A program made the position numbers and the translations under genes. Positions 10,466-20,123 of a stretch of 64,000 nucleotides of DNA are shown one piece after another. Source of the DNA: Pseudomonas lactucae (lineage in GTDB: Bacteria > Pseudomonadota > Gammaproteobacteria > Pseudomonadales > Pseudomonadaceae); the NCBI RefSeq assembly GCF_016937615.1, contig NZ_JAFHKI010000006.1, forward strand, positions 62,001 to 126,000. The letters are read 5' to 3'. The notes under the pieces were generated by a model that saw nothing but the letters and a program-made list of their open reading frames with translations, was not told where the DNA came from and did no database searches. Position 1 is the first letter of the stretch. Each line of letters opens with the position of its first letter.

Positions 10466-13276
10466 ATGAGCCTGCCTGCCGCTTTCCTGACTGACGTCGC
10501 ACAGCTGATCCCGAACGATCGGCGCTTCGACGATCCGCTTTCTACCCTCGCATTCGGCACTGACGCCAGTTTTTACCGACTGATCCCACAGCTGGTTATC
10601 CGTGTAGAGTCGGAAGACGAAGTGGTCGCACTGTTGCAACTGGCCCAACGTGACCAGGTGCCGGTGACCTTTCGCGCGGCCGGCACCAGCCTGTCCGGAC
10701 AGGCGATCAGCGACTCGGTGCTGATCGTGTTGGGGGATAACTGGAACGGCCGCGAAATTCGCGGGAAAGGCACGCAAATCCGCCTGCAACCAGGCGTCAT
10801 CGGCGCCCAGGCCAACGCATGGCTGGCACCGTTCGGCCGCAAGATCGGACCGGACCCGGCATCGATCAATGCCTGCAAAATCGGCGGTATTGTCGCCAAC
10901 AATGCCAGCGGGATGTGCTGCGGTACTGCGCAAAACACCTATCACACCCTGGCGGGCATTCGTCTGGTGCTGGCCGACGGCAGCCGCCTGGACACCGAAG
11001 ATGCGGCCAGCGTCAGGGCCTTTCGTGAGCAGCATGGCGTGCTGCTTGAGCGCTTGGCGAAATTGGGTCGCGAGACGCGGGCAAACGCCAAGCTGGCTGC
11101 AAAAATACGCCACAAATACCGCCTGAAAAATACCACCGGCCTGTCACTTAATGCCTTGGTGGATTTCGACGAGCCGCTGGATATCCTCAGTCATCTGCTG
11201 GTGGGCTCCGAAGGCACCTTGGGATTCATCAGCGCAGTCACTTACGACACCGTGGTCGATCACCCAAACAAAGCGTCGGCGCTGATCGTGTTCCCGGACG
11301 TCGAGACCTGCTGCAACGCGGTCACGGTGCTGAAAACCCAGCCAGTATCGGCCGTGGAGTTGCTGGATCGACGCAGCATGCGCTCAGTGCAGAACAAACC
11401 CGGCATGCCCGCTTTCGTACAGCAACTGTCGGAAGATGCCTGCGCATTACTGATCGAATCCCGCGCCGCTTCGCCCTCGTTACTGCATGAACAACTGGCG
11501 CTGATCATGGCATCGCTGGCCGCTTTCCCGGTTGAAAAACAGGTCGACTTCACCGAAGACCCGATAGAAAACGCGCGACTGTGGGCAATTCGCAAAGACA
11601 CCTTTCCCGCCGTCGGCGCCGTGCGCAAAACCGGCACCACGGTGATCATCGAAGACGTCACCTTCCCGGTCGAGCAACTGGCGATCGGCGTGAATCGCCT
11701 GATCGAACTGTTCGACAAACATCACTACGACGAAGCCATCCTTTTCGGACACGCCCTGGAAGGCAATCTGCACTTTGTGTTCACCCAAGGCTTCAATAGC
11801 GCGCAAGAAGTCGCACGCTACCAGGCGTTCATGGACGACGTGGCGCAATTGGTGGCGGTGGAGTTCGGCGGTTCACTGAAAGCCGAACACGGCACCGGTC
11901 GCAATATGGCGCCCTTCGTGGAATTGGAGTGGGGCAGCGATGCCTACCAATTGATGTGGCAGCTCAAGCGCCTGCTCGACCCCAACGGCATTCTCAATCC
12001 GGATGTGGTGCTCAGCGAAGACCCGCAGATCCACCTCAAGCACCTCAAGCCACTGCCTGCCGCCGATGAGCTGGTGGATAAGTGCATCGAGTGCGGCTTC
12101 TGCGAGCCCGTGTGCCCGTCCAAGGGGCTGACCCTGAGCCCGCGCCAGCGCATCGTGATCTGGCGCGATATCCAGGCGAAAAAACGCGCGGGCGTCGACA
12201 CCACGGACCTGGAAGCGGCCTATCACTATCAAGGCATCGACACCTGCGCCGCCACCGGCTTGTGCGCCCAACGCTGCCCTGTAGGCATCAACACCGGCGA
12301 CCTGGTGAAAAAGCTACGCAGTCGCGACGCCAACCGTACGAAAACCGCCGATTGGCTCGCCGCCCATTTCGCCACCGCACTGCAAGGTGCGCGCTTTACC
12401 CTGCATGTCGCCAACGGTGCGCGCATGCTGCTGGGCGCCCCTCGCCTGACGAAGCTGTCGGTCACCGTGAGCAGACTGTCCAAGGGACAAATCCCGCAGT
12501 GGACCAACGCCATGCCACAGCCGGAAAAAGCCATCCGCTTCAGCCCGCCGATAACCGACGAACGTCCGCGAGTGGTTTACCTGGCAGCCTGTGTGTCGCG
12601 GGCAATGGGCCCGGCCGCCGGTGATAAAGAACAAATGTCGCTGTACGACAAAACCCGCGGTCTGCTGGAAAAAGCCGGTTACCAAGTTGTCGTTCCAGAC
12701 AACCAGGACAACCTATGTTGCGGCCAACCTTTTGCGTCCAAAGGCTACGCCGAACAGGCTGAGCACAAACGCCAGGAACTGATCGGCGCCCTGCTCCACG
12801 CCAGCCGCGGCGGCCTAGACCCCATCTATTGCGACACCAGCCCGTGCACCTTGCGCCTGGCGCAAGACCTCGGCGATACGCGCTTGGACCTCTACGACCC
12901 TGTGCGTTTTATCCGCACACACCTGATGGACCGTCTTGATTTCACACCTCAAGAAGCGCCGATCGCGGTACACGTCACCTGCAGCACCCAGCACCTGGGC
13001 GAAAGCCAGGCATTGATCGACCTGGCTCGACGCTGCGCTAAAACCGTGGTCATCCCGGAAGGCATCCACTGCTGCGGGTTTGCCGGCGACAAAGGCTTCA
13101 CCACGCCGCAACTCAACGCCCACGCACTGCGCTCCCTAAAGGACGCGGTGCAATATTGCAGCGAAGGCATCTCGACCAGCCGCACCTGCGAAATAGGCCT
13201 GAGCCAGCATGGCGGCATCGATTACCACGGCCTGGTATACCTCGTGGACCGGGTCACCCAGCCCCGCGTCCATTAA
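10466..13276 (+). CDS. FAD- and Fe-S-containing D-lactate dehydrogenase (Dld2/GlcD-type)
   Basis: A 936-aa three-part enzyme. The N-terminal FAD-binding PCMH domain has the motifs TFRAAGTSLSGQ and GSEGTLGFI; the middle FAD C-terminal domain ends with the GTGRN block; the C-terminal half holds two 4Fe-4S sites (CIECGFCEPVCPSKG and CAATGLCAQRCPVG) and two Cys-rich CCG domains. It oxidises D-lactate (possibly other 2-hydroxyacids) and passes electrons to quinone at the inner membrane. It follows lldP with a good GGAGG ribosome site, so it belongs to the lactate operon. This single-chain form corresponds to P. aeruginosa PA4772-type Dld. Confidence 0.93.
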   Translation: MSLPAAFLTDVAQLIPNDRRFDDPLSTLAFGTDASFYRLIPQLVIRVESEDEVVALLQLAQRDQVPVTFRAAGTSLSGQAISDSVLIVLGDNWNGREIRGKGTQIRLQPGVIGAQANAWLAPFGRKIGPDPASINACKIGGIVANNASGMCCGTAQNTYHTLAGIRLVLADGSRLDTEDAASVRAFREQHGVLLERLAKLGRETRANAKLAAKIRHKYRLKNTTGLSLNALVDFDEPLDILSHLLVGSEGTLGFISAVTYDTVVDHPNKASALIVFPDVETCCNAVTVLKTQPVSAVELLDRRSMRSVQNKPGMPAFVQQLSEDACALLIESRAASPSLLHEQLALIMASLAAFPVEKQVDFTEDPIENARLWAIRKDTFPAVGAVRKTGTTVIIEDVTFPVEQLAIGVNRLIELFDKHHYDEAILFGHALEGNLHFVFTQGFNSAQEVARYQAFMDDVAQLVAVEFGGSLKAEHGTGRNMAPFVELEWGSDAYQLMWQLKRLLDPNGILNPDVVLSEDPQIHLKHLKPLPAADELVDKCIECGFCEPVCPSKGLTLSPRQRIVIWRDIQAKKRAGVDTTDLEAAYHYQGIDTCAATGLCAQRCPVGINTGDLVKKLRSRDANRTKTADWLAAHFATALQGARFTLHVANGARMLLGAPRLTKLSVTVSRLSKGQIPQWTNAMPQPEKAIRFSPPITDERPRVVYLAACVSRAMGPAAGDKEQMSLYDKTRGLLEKAGYQVVVPDNQDNLCCGQPFASKGYAEQAEHKRQELIGALLHASRGGLDPIYCDTSPCTLRLAQDLGDTRLDLYDPVRFIRTHLMDRLDFTPQEAPIAVHVTCSTQHLGESQALIDLARRCAKTVVIPEGIHCCGFAGDKGFTTPQLNAHALRSLKDAVQYCSEGISTSRTCEIGLSQHGGIDYHGLVYLVDRVTQPRVH

Positions 13277-13414
13277 TCTGGAAAAAAACAGAACCCCTGC
13301 GCGCCAACGCAGTCACTTGCATAGGCCCCGGCGAACGGGGCTCAGCAGTGATGTCGCTGGCAAACTTTATGATCGTCAGCAACATCGAGCCCTTTTTCGC
13401 AAGGAGACATTCTT

Positions 13415-13693
13415 ATGAAGCGTTCCACTTTTGCTGGCTTGTTTATTACCGCTGCGATGTTGGCCTCCCCCGCTTTCGCGGCCGGCGAGCCGGACCTGTG
13501 CAAGATCAACCTGGATAAGATCAACAACGGCAAGGCACTGCTCGCGACCGACACCAGTGGCAAAAGCGGCGAAATCGACACCGCAGTCTCCCAGGCCAAG
13601 GCCGCCCACGCCGCCGGTGATGACAAGAAGTGCATCGAGATCACCTCCAAGGCTCTGCAAGACCTGCAGAACAACGAGAAAGGCGGCCAGTAA
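13415..13693 (+). CDS. Small secreted protein of unknown function
   Basis: A 92-aa precursor with a Sec signal peptide (MKRSTFAGLFITAAMLASPAFA, cleavage after AFA at about residue 22). The mature part of about 70 residues is Lys/Asp rich with two Cys (CKI, KKCIEI) that could form a disulfide. Strong ribosome site AAGGAG. It stands alone between dld and ssrA and is followed by a hairpin. Homologues are common in Pseudomonas in my recollection, but I know no function; a periplasmic role is all the sequence supports. Confidence 0.85.
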   Translation: MKRSTFAGLFITAAMLASPAFAAGEPDLCKINLDKINNGKALLATDTSGKSGEIDTAVSQAKAAHAAGDDKKCIEITSKALQDLQNNEKGGQ

Positions 13694-13700
13694 ACGCCAG

Positions 13701-13720
13701 GGCCAACCTACGGGTTGGCC
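13701..13720 (+). terminator. Hairpin after the small secreted protein gene
   Basis: GGCCAACC-TACG-GGTTGGCC, a perfect 8-bp stem with a stable tetraloop, begins 8 bases after the stop codon. Only two T follow, so it is a plausible but weak terminator. Confidence 0.6.
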
Positions 13721-13787
13721 TTCCGTGAGCATTTGGCGTACACTGCACAGGCTTGTCACTCACTAAGAAACAACGAGTTACAAGCAC

Positions 13788-14184
13788 GGGGCCGTTTAGG
13801 ATTCGACGCCGGTCGCGAAACTTTAGGTGCATGCCGAGTTGGTAACAGAACTCGTAAATCCACTGTTGCAACTTCTTATAGTTGCCAATGACGAAAACTA
13901 CGGCCAGGAATTCGCTCTCGCTGCGTAAGCAGCCTTAGCCCTGAGCTTCTGGTACCTTCGGGTCCAGCAATCACCAGGGGATGTCTGTAAACCCAAAGTG
14001 ATTGTCATATAGAACAGAATCGCCGTGCAGTACGTTGTGGACGAAGCGGCTAAAACTTACACAACTCGCCCAAAGCACCCTGCCCTTCGGGTCGCTGAGG
14101 GTTAACTTAATAGAAACGGCTAAGCATGTAGTACCGACAGCGGAGTACTGGCGGACGGGGGTTCAAATCCCCCCGGCTCCACCA
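13788..14184 (+). ncRNA. ssrA: tmRNA (ssrA)
   Basis: The 397-nt gene starts GGGGCCG and ends CGGCTCCACCA, which pair to form the tRNA-like acceptor stem with encoded CCA. The T-loop region GGGTTCAAATCC is present near the 3' end. The internal tag frame at 13884-13928 reads ANDENYGQEFALAA then TAA, a typical Pseudomonas degradation tag. It works with SmpB to rescue stalled ribosomes. The 3' end is a well-known integration target, and an integrase gene begins 188 bases downstream. Confidence 0.98.
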
Positions 14185-14195
14185 CTTCATCATCT

Positions 14196-14221
14196 AAAGA
14201 CGTCCACGGACGTCTTTTTTT
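14196..14221 (+). terminator. Rho-independent terminator after ssrA
   Basis: AAAGACGTCC-AC-GGACGTCTTT followed by further T residues (run of seven T ending at 14221), 12 bases after the CCA end of tmRNA. Confidence 0.92.
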
Positions 14222-14371
14222 GTGCCTGGAATCCGTTAAATATGGGGGCTTCAGGGCTATTGGGTGCTTTCGAGGCTTTTAGAGTTCCAGGCGATTTGGT
14301 ATTCCCAATGGTATTCCCGGCTACCTGGCGCTAATCTTGGGAATACCAAAAGGTGTCATGGAGTACTTCTC

Positions 14372-15628
14372 ATGTGCGCTCAAACCACCCGCCTCTCCGA
14401 CCGCCAGCTCAAGGCAGTCAAACCGAAAGACAAAGATTACGTCCTCACCGATGGCGACGGGCTCCAGCTGCGAGTCAGAGTCAATCGCTCGATGCAGTGG
14501 AATTTCAACTACCGGCATCCTGTCACCAAGAATCGAATCAACATGGCACTCGGCTCTTATCCCGAGGTTTCTCTTGCGCAAGCAAGGAAGAAAACCGTCG
14601 AGGCCAGAGAGCTGCTTGCACAGGGCATCGACCCAAAAGCTCAGCGCAATGAGCTGCAAGAAGCCAAACGAGCGGAAACGGAACATACGTTCGAGAACGT
14701 AGCCACCGCATGGTTCGAATTGAAGAAGGACTCCGTCACCCCGGCGTATGCTGAAGACATCTGGCGCTCGCTTACACTGCACGTTTTTCCAAGCATGAAA
14801 TCAACGCCGTTATCGGAAGTGAACGCGCCGATGGTAATCAAGCTGCTTCGTCCGATTGAAGCTAAAGGCAGCCTCGAGACAGTTAAGCGATTGAGCCAGC
14901 GCCTTAACGAGATCATGACCTACGGGGTCAACTCCGGAATGATCTTTGCCAACCCTCTCAGCGGCATTCGAGCGGTGTTCAAGAAACCGCAAAAAGAAAA
15001 CATGCCAGCACTTCCCCCCGAAGAACTACCTGATCTCATGGTGGCGATTGCCAACGCCAGCATCAAACGCATCACCCGCTGCCTGATCGAATGGCAACTG
15101 CACACCATGACCCGTCCTGCAGAGGCTGCCGGAACGACCTGGGCAGAAATAGATTTCGAGAAGCGTATCTGGACTATCCCAAAGGAGCGCATGAAAAAAC
15201 GCCGTGCGCACCCCATCCCCCTGAGCGATCCGGCGCTCACGCTACTAGAGACACTCCAGCCCTACAGCGGCCACCGAGAACATGTGTTTCCGGCAGATAG
15301 AAATCCTCGTACCCACGCCAACAGCCAAACCGCGAACATGGCGTTAAAGCGTATGGGTTTCCAAGACCGGTTGGTCAGCCACGGTATGCGATCGATGGCC
15401 AGCACCATCCTCAACGAACATGGATGGGACCCTGAGTTGATCGAGGTCGCCCTCGCCCACGTCGACAAAGACGAAGTCCGAAGTGCGTACAACAGAGCGC
15501 ACTACATCGAGCGTAGGCGTCCGATGATGGTTTGGTGGAGCGAGTACATTCAAAAGGCTGCTACCGGTAATTTGTCGGTGACGGCGATTCATGAAAACAA
15601 AAACGGCAAAATCATTCCGTTTCGTTAA
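14372..15628 (+). CDS. int: P4-type tyrosine recombinase (island integrase)
   Basis: A 418-aa integrase from the ATG at 14372 (MCAQTTRLSDRQLKAVKPKD). It has the N-terminal DUF4102-like arm-binding domain, a core-binding SAM-like domain (about residues 95-180), and the catalytic domain with Arg in MTRPAEA, the HxxR box in VSHGMRSMAS, and the Tyr-containing segment AYNRAHYIERR near the C-terminus. The frame is open 36 codons upstream but that stretch has no family sequence. Position and orientation immediately after ssrA mean it very likely integrated this island at the ssrA 3' end. No second copy of the ssrA 3' end was seen to 64000, so the right attachment site is probably beyond the window. 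Confidence 0.95.
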   Translation: MCAQTTRLSDRQLKAVKPKDKDYVLTDGDGLQLRVRVNRSMQWNFNYRHPVTKNRINMALGSYPEVSLAQARKKTVEARELLAQGIDPKAQRNELQEAKRAETEHTFENVATAWFELKKDSVTPAYAEDIWRSLTLHVFPSMKSTPLSEVNAPMVIKLLRPIEAKGSLETVKRLSQRLNEIMTYGVNSGMIFANPLSGIRAVFKKPQKENMPALPPEELPDLMVAIANASIKRITRCLIEWQLHTMTRPAEAAGTTWAEIDFEKRIWTIPKERMKKRRAHPIPLSDPALTLLETLQPYSGHREHVFPADRNPRTHANSQTANMALKRMGFQDRLVSHGMRSMASTILNEHGWDPELIEVALAHVDKDEVRSAYNRAHYIERRRPMMVWWSEYIQKAATGNLSVTAIHENKNGKIIPFR

Positions 15629-15639
15629 TCACCTCCTGC

Positions 15640-15717
15640 TGGCGACAATGGCGACAGCGGCGACAACCTATGTATTTAGCGGTGCGGCGTATGGCGACAA
15701 CGTGGCGACAGTCGCCA
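15640..15717. repeat. TGGCGACA repeat cluster 1, just after the integrase
   Basis: TGGCGACA occurs at 15640, 15649 and (as CGGCGACA) 15658 with an exact 9-base period, then at 15692 and 15703; the last copy forms a palindrome with GTCGCCA ending at 15717. The same motif and period recur at 38176-38258 and 40431-40509. It starts 12 bases after the integrase stop. Likely a binding-site array for an island-encoded protein. It is not a CRISPR array because the period is only 9 bases. Confidence 0.75.
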
Positions 15718-15749
15718 CCAGCCGCATCGCCCATAACCTTTTCAGGCCC

Positions 15750-15793
15750 AGCCCCTGAGGGCGGGAAGGCTTGCCGTCCTGCCCTCAGGGGCT
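15750..15793. other. Hairpin in the non-coding stretch after the integrase
   Basis: A 17-bp stem (AGCCCCTGAGGGCGGGA against TCCTGCCCTCAGGGGCT, one mismatch) with a 10-base loop. It lies in the 522-base gap 15629-16150, which otherwise holds the TGGCGACA cluster and a second hairpin and no recognisable gene. No T-run follows. Confidence 0.7.
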
Positions 15794-16027
15794 CACTTTA
15801 AAAACCGACGAACGACCTATCATCCATCTGATGGCCACCTTCTCCCATACACGTCCACTGCCTATAAACGCCATCCCACCCGCCGAGCACGCGCTACACC
15901 TGAGCCGAAAAGCGCTGTCATCGACAGCATTGCCAAAGTAGCAAGGGGTCTTTAAGCCCAGCCCATGCGCGCTCGCTTCCGATAAGGCACAGGCACGCTC
16001 AACGTAGCGAAGCCCACTTACCCACAG

Positions 16028-16100
16028 TGCAGTAGCGGCAGCCGGCCCTCCCGTCTCTTTTTCCTGGAAAGAGATGGGAGGGCCGGCTGCCGCTACTGCA
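16028..16100. other. Large near-perfect hairpin (73 nt) at the left end of the biosynthetic cluster
   Basis: The arms begin TGCAGTAGCGGCAGCC and end GGCTGCCGCTACTGCA, giving about 34 paired bases with few mismatches around a CTGG-containing loop. Its inner part (CTCTTT ... AAAGAG) resembles the hairpin at 40142-40176. It lies 50 bases beyond the end of the minus-strand SRPBCC gene, so it could terminate that operon, but its length and GC content are unusual for a simple terminator. Confidence 0.75.
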
Positions 16101-16150
16101 GTCCGACTCGTACATGGACTTTGGGTTACTTCAGCCCTGGCCTTCTAGAG

Positions 16151-16618
16151 TCAGATAAATAGTTCCTGTACATTTTTCATCGCACTATCGGCAAAGCTTT
16201 GCAGGAAAGCCTCGAACGCTGGCACGTCTTCCTTGCCGCCAGTGTAGGGCTGGCCAATGATAGTCCAGGTCGCCAGGCTCTGGCGCTCGCCTTGAGGAGC
16301 AACCTGCATTACTGCCCATAGGTTGCCGATATTCAACGACGTGTAGATCAGTGACCAGGTCATGGCCATCGCTTGGTCGTCATGCGTATTGAGTTGCTCA
16401 ATCACCACATTACCGTCCTTGAACAGCTTCTTGCGTACCGAACGTACGCCCTCGCCGGTCATTTCAATGTGGGAAAGCGCAGGGATAAACTTGGCGAAAC
16501 CGGAGAAATCTCCGACGACTTTCCACACGCTGCGAGCATCGCCGTTCACGATCACGCTGGCGACGACAGGGTTGCCCACTGGGTTGCGGACCAGGGTATC
16601 GGGTTCAAAATGTTGCAT
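16151..16618 (-). CDS. SRPBCC (START-like) protein of the diazeniumdiolate-type cluster (MgoD/PvfD-like)
   Basis: A 155-aa SRPBCC/polyketide-cyclase-type protein (MQHFEPDTLVRNPVGNPVVASVIVNGDARSVW... with the family KVVGDFSGFAKFIPAL). The ATG at 16618 has a GGAG site; upstream in-frame sequence overlaps the NRPS gene. It lies 19 bases after the NRPS stop. The four-gene mgoBCAD/pvf operons of pseudomonads end in just such a small polyketide-cyclase-like gene; its role there is not firmly known, possibly shaping the final release or cyclisation product. Confidence 0.82.
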   Translation of the reverse strand: MQHFEPDTLVRNPVGNPVVASVIVNGDARSVWKVVGDFSGFAKFIPALSHIEMTGEGVRSVRKKLFKDGNVVIEQLNTHDDQAMAMTWSLIYTSLNIGNLWAVMQVAPQGERQSLATWTIIGQPYTGGKEDVPAFEAFLQSFADSAMKNVQELFI

Positions 16619-16637
16619 GAGAAAGCTCCTTTTTTGT

Positions 16638-19600
16638 TTAGATGAAATCGATTTGCTTGAGGTAGTCACAGCCTTTTTGCAGCAGCGCACTGCTCTTGGC
16701 CGGGTAGTCTTCCCCCATGCTCTGGATGCCTGAGAGCGCATTGCGGTACTCGATCATCGAGATATCACCAATGTCTTCTTCAAACCCATTAAGGTAAAAA
16801 CCGACCACCCCGAACAGTGCGTTATTACTGTCGATGGCCGACAGGCGCTGTTGCCATTGCGTCACCGGGACCATCTGGAAGTCGTGACCGGCAGCGCGAA
16901 ACGCCTCCACATAGTGAGTCCATGATAGGGGCTGCGGGTTGTGCAGGTTGAACACCGCTTTGGAACGGTTATGGCGGCTGGCATGAAAGGCAATGAACCG
17001 GGCGAGGAAATCCACCGGCATCAGGTCGAAATTAAGCGCCAGTTCGGGCACTTCCTTAAGCTGCAGTGAGCCTTTGAGCATCAACATCAAGCGGTTCTGG
17101 TGCGGCTGACACACCCCGGTTCGCGTATTGAATGCAATGTTTCCCGGCCGGTAGAGGTTGACCCAGACGCCCGACTCGCTGGCATTCCACAAAATGCGCT
17201 CAGCCACCCACTTGGAAAGGTTGTAACCATTGCGAATGTAGATCGGCGGCGTGAACGCCGGTGGCTCTTCCAACACCCGCCCCTGTTCATCCACTGTGCT
17301 TGAAGCTGACAGGGTGGAGATGAAGTTGAAAATCTTCTTGCTGCGCCCTTCACACAGTTGCAGGCATTCGAGCACAGGCGTGACGTTGTCCTTGACCAGC
17401 GACTCGTAGTCGAGCACGTGGTTGACGTTGGCCGCGTTATAGATCAACACGCCATATTCACGGTCCAGCCATTCATAGTCCTGCTCGGATAACCCCAGGC
17501 GTGGCTTGCTGATATCCGCCGCCAATACCTTTACGCGGCTCAGGTCCAGATGCTCGAGACGGTTCTGGATCAGCGCCTGCTCGAAGCGCTGCTGGGCGCT
17601 CATCCCCGCCGACTCGCGAACCAGGCAAGCCACTTCGGTACTGCCCAGTTCCAGCAGTGCCTCGACAATATGCACGCCGAGAAAACCATTGGAGCCGGTC
17701 ACGATGACCTTGTGTATGTTGCCCAGCCGACTGATCGGCAACACGTCCAGTTCAGGCCGAATCATCGCGTCCTGCAGCGCTTGAGGGCTGACCGTAGCGG
17801 TGGCATCGACGTGCTGGTCGATCAGGTTGGCAAGGTTGATCAGGGTGGGCTGTTCGATAAAACGGTTGATCGAGACCCCCTTGCTAAACGTTTCGCGAAT
17901 GCCCATGAGCATCTGCGACAAAAGGATCGAATGCCCCCCCAGATTAAAGAAACTGTCATCCACGGAGATGTCCTCCGCGGGTAGGTCCAACAGCCTGGAC
18001 CACAGCTCCAGCAACTGCTGCTGGGTGATGTTCTGGGGTGCCAGGTGCGGCCCTTGGGTCTTGTAGTTGACTGGTAAGTCTCTCAAGGCTTTGCGGTCGA
18101 TCTTGCCATTGGCCGTGGCCGGCAAACGCTCCAGCAGGCAGTAGGCGCTGGGGCGCATGTAGTCGGGTAAATGCTTGAGCGCATAAGCCTGCAACTTTTC
18201 GCTGGCCACTTGGCCTTCGGCATTTTGGGGCTGAGAGAAAAAGGCCAGGATGCGCCGCTGATTATCGATGACCACCGCCAGTTGACGGAACAGTTGGCTC
18301 GATTGCAGCAGGTGCTCGATTTCTTCCGGCTCGACCCGGAACCCGCGAATCTTCACCTGGTTATCCAGGCGCCCGATGATCTGGATGCCTTCGCGGGTCC
18401 AACGCGCCAGATCGCCGGTACGGTACAGGCGCACCCGTTGACCGTCGGGCAACTCATGCAGGCGGTAACGTTCGGCAGTCATTTCCAACGCACCGAGGTA
18501 GCCAGCACCTACGCCGGGCCGCGATGTGAATCTCACCGCTGTCCGCTTCGCCTACCGGTTGACCGTGTTCATCCAGCAGGTAAACCGAGGTATTGGCAAT
18601 CGGCACGCCCAGGTTGCGATTGTTGTCTGCGGGCTGGAAGGTGCGGCAGGTGGCGAGCACCGTGGTCTCGGTGGGACCGTAAATATTGTGCAGCGCACAA
18701 TGGCCCACCAGTTGCTCGATCACCTGGGGCTCGCACACATCACCGCCCGTCACCAGGTGCTGGATGCCGTACAGCGATTTGAGCTGAATAATGCTGAGCA
18801 AGGCCGGCGCAAGAACGCATGGGTAACCTGTTCTTGCTGGATCAACTCGGCAAGCGCCACCGGGTCGCGGCGCTGGTCTTCGGTGGGCACGATCAACTCG
18901 CCGCCCTGGATAAGCGTGGGGAAGATATCCAGCAACGACGCATCGAAGTTGATGGTGGAAAACTGTAAGGCTCGACTGTCATGGCTCAATTCCACATAGA
19001 GGGCATACCACGCACAGAAGTGGCTCAGGTTATCGACCGTCAGCAACACGCCCTTGGGTTGCCCGGTGGTACCCGAGGTGTAAATCGCCACGCAAGGAGC
19101 CGAGCCGCTAAGCGCTACTCGCAGCAGGCGCTGATCCGGGGCCAGGGCGACCCGGCTGTAACCCTGGGCGCCGTGGTGGAAGAAATCCAGGTGGCTGATG
19201 TCCAGGGTGGCCAGGCCCGGCAGTGGGTCGTCTGCCTGGGTGTCCTGAATCAGCAAGCAGGCGCCGGAATGCTTGAGGATCGCCGTGCGGCGCTCGACAG
19301 GATGGTTCGGGTCCAGGGGCAAGTACACCGCGCCACACCCGAGCACCGCCAGGATCGCCGCGTAGAGCGCCGTGCCTTTAGGCAACGAGATAGCGACCAC
19401 CGTCACCCCGCCGGTGGAGATTTCAAGCAAAGGCTGCAAGCGCTCTTGAATCGCCACGCTATAGGCATGCAATTGCGCGTAGGACATGCCACGCCCCTGC
19501 ACTTTCAGGGCGTTGCGCTCGGCATTGATCAGCAGGCTATCGGCCAGGCGTTGTATAAAGGGGCGCTTGGCGTCCTCCAGGATCCCGGTGTTGACAGTTG

Positions 19601-20111
19601 CATTGTGGTGATGGCACCACACCAGGCTGTCGATCAGCGTCAGGCTCGACAACCGGTCGAGCGCCCGTACCGGCTCACGGGGCACCTCAAGATAGTCGGC
19701 GCTACGTGAGAAACGCCCAATGTGCATACTGGCCATCTCCACCACCTGCGCAACCGCTTCGTGCGCCAGGTCGGCGCCGTTGCCAGCGGCATCGGCGCAC
19801 ACCTCGAGGCGCCCCAGCAACATCCAGTCGCCGTCACCAGGACGCCATAGGCAGTCCACCCGCACGGGCGCAAAGACATCGCTGGCATTATCGGAGTGCG
19901 CCCGCAAAGACAGGCGCTGACACGACGGATAATGGGGCAGTTGCGCCGTGCTGGCGTCATCTATCAGCAAGTCCGGCACCGGTAACCGGCAAAGATCAAT
20001 CGCGTTATCACTGGTCAACAAGTGGGCGGTGTGGCCCATCTGCTCCAGCTCTTGCGTAAGGCAGGCAAGCGCATGGCTGCGCCCGCACAGAACGATATCA
20101 AGATGTCTCAT
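16638..20111 (-). CDS. NRPS-like A-T-reductase (MgoA/PvfC-like), frame broken at two places
   Basis: Three overlapping frame segments together encode about 1158 aa: an unassigned N-terminal 160 aa, an adenylation domain (TSGTTGQPKG, YGPTETT, YRTGDLARW), a carrier domain (FFNLGGHSILLSQ) and a Rossmann thioester reductase (VTGSNGFLGVHIVEALL, NGYNLSKW). The frame breaks near 18804 (one C lost from CC) and near 18520 (two bases lost in adjacent C and G runs); restoring three bases gives a clean frame of MgoA length. It should activate an amino acid and release it by reduction. In mgo/pvf clusters the product is a diazeniumdiolate signal (leudiazen or valdiazen type). Starts at 20111 with an AGAGGA site, 12 bases after the N-oxygenase gene. 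Confidence 0.85.
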
Positions 20112-20123
20112 TGAAGTTGTCCT

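Noticed and set aside
15640..15717. Possible CRISPR array
   Set aside because: Repeat unit is 8 bases with a 9-base period, no spacers of 25-40 bases and no cas genes.
16638..20111. Three separate NRPS-like genes
   Set aside because: The pieces are consecutive parts of one A-T-reductase protein joined by base losses.
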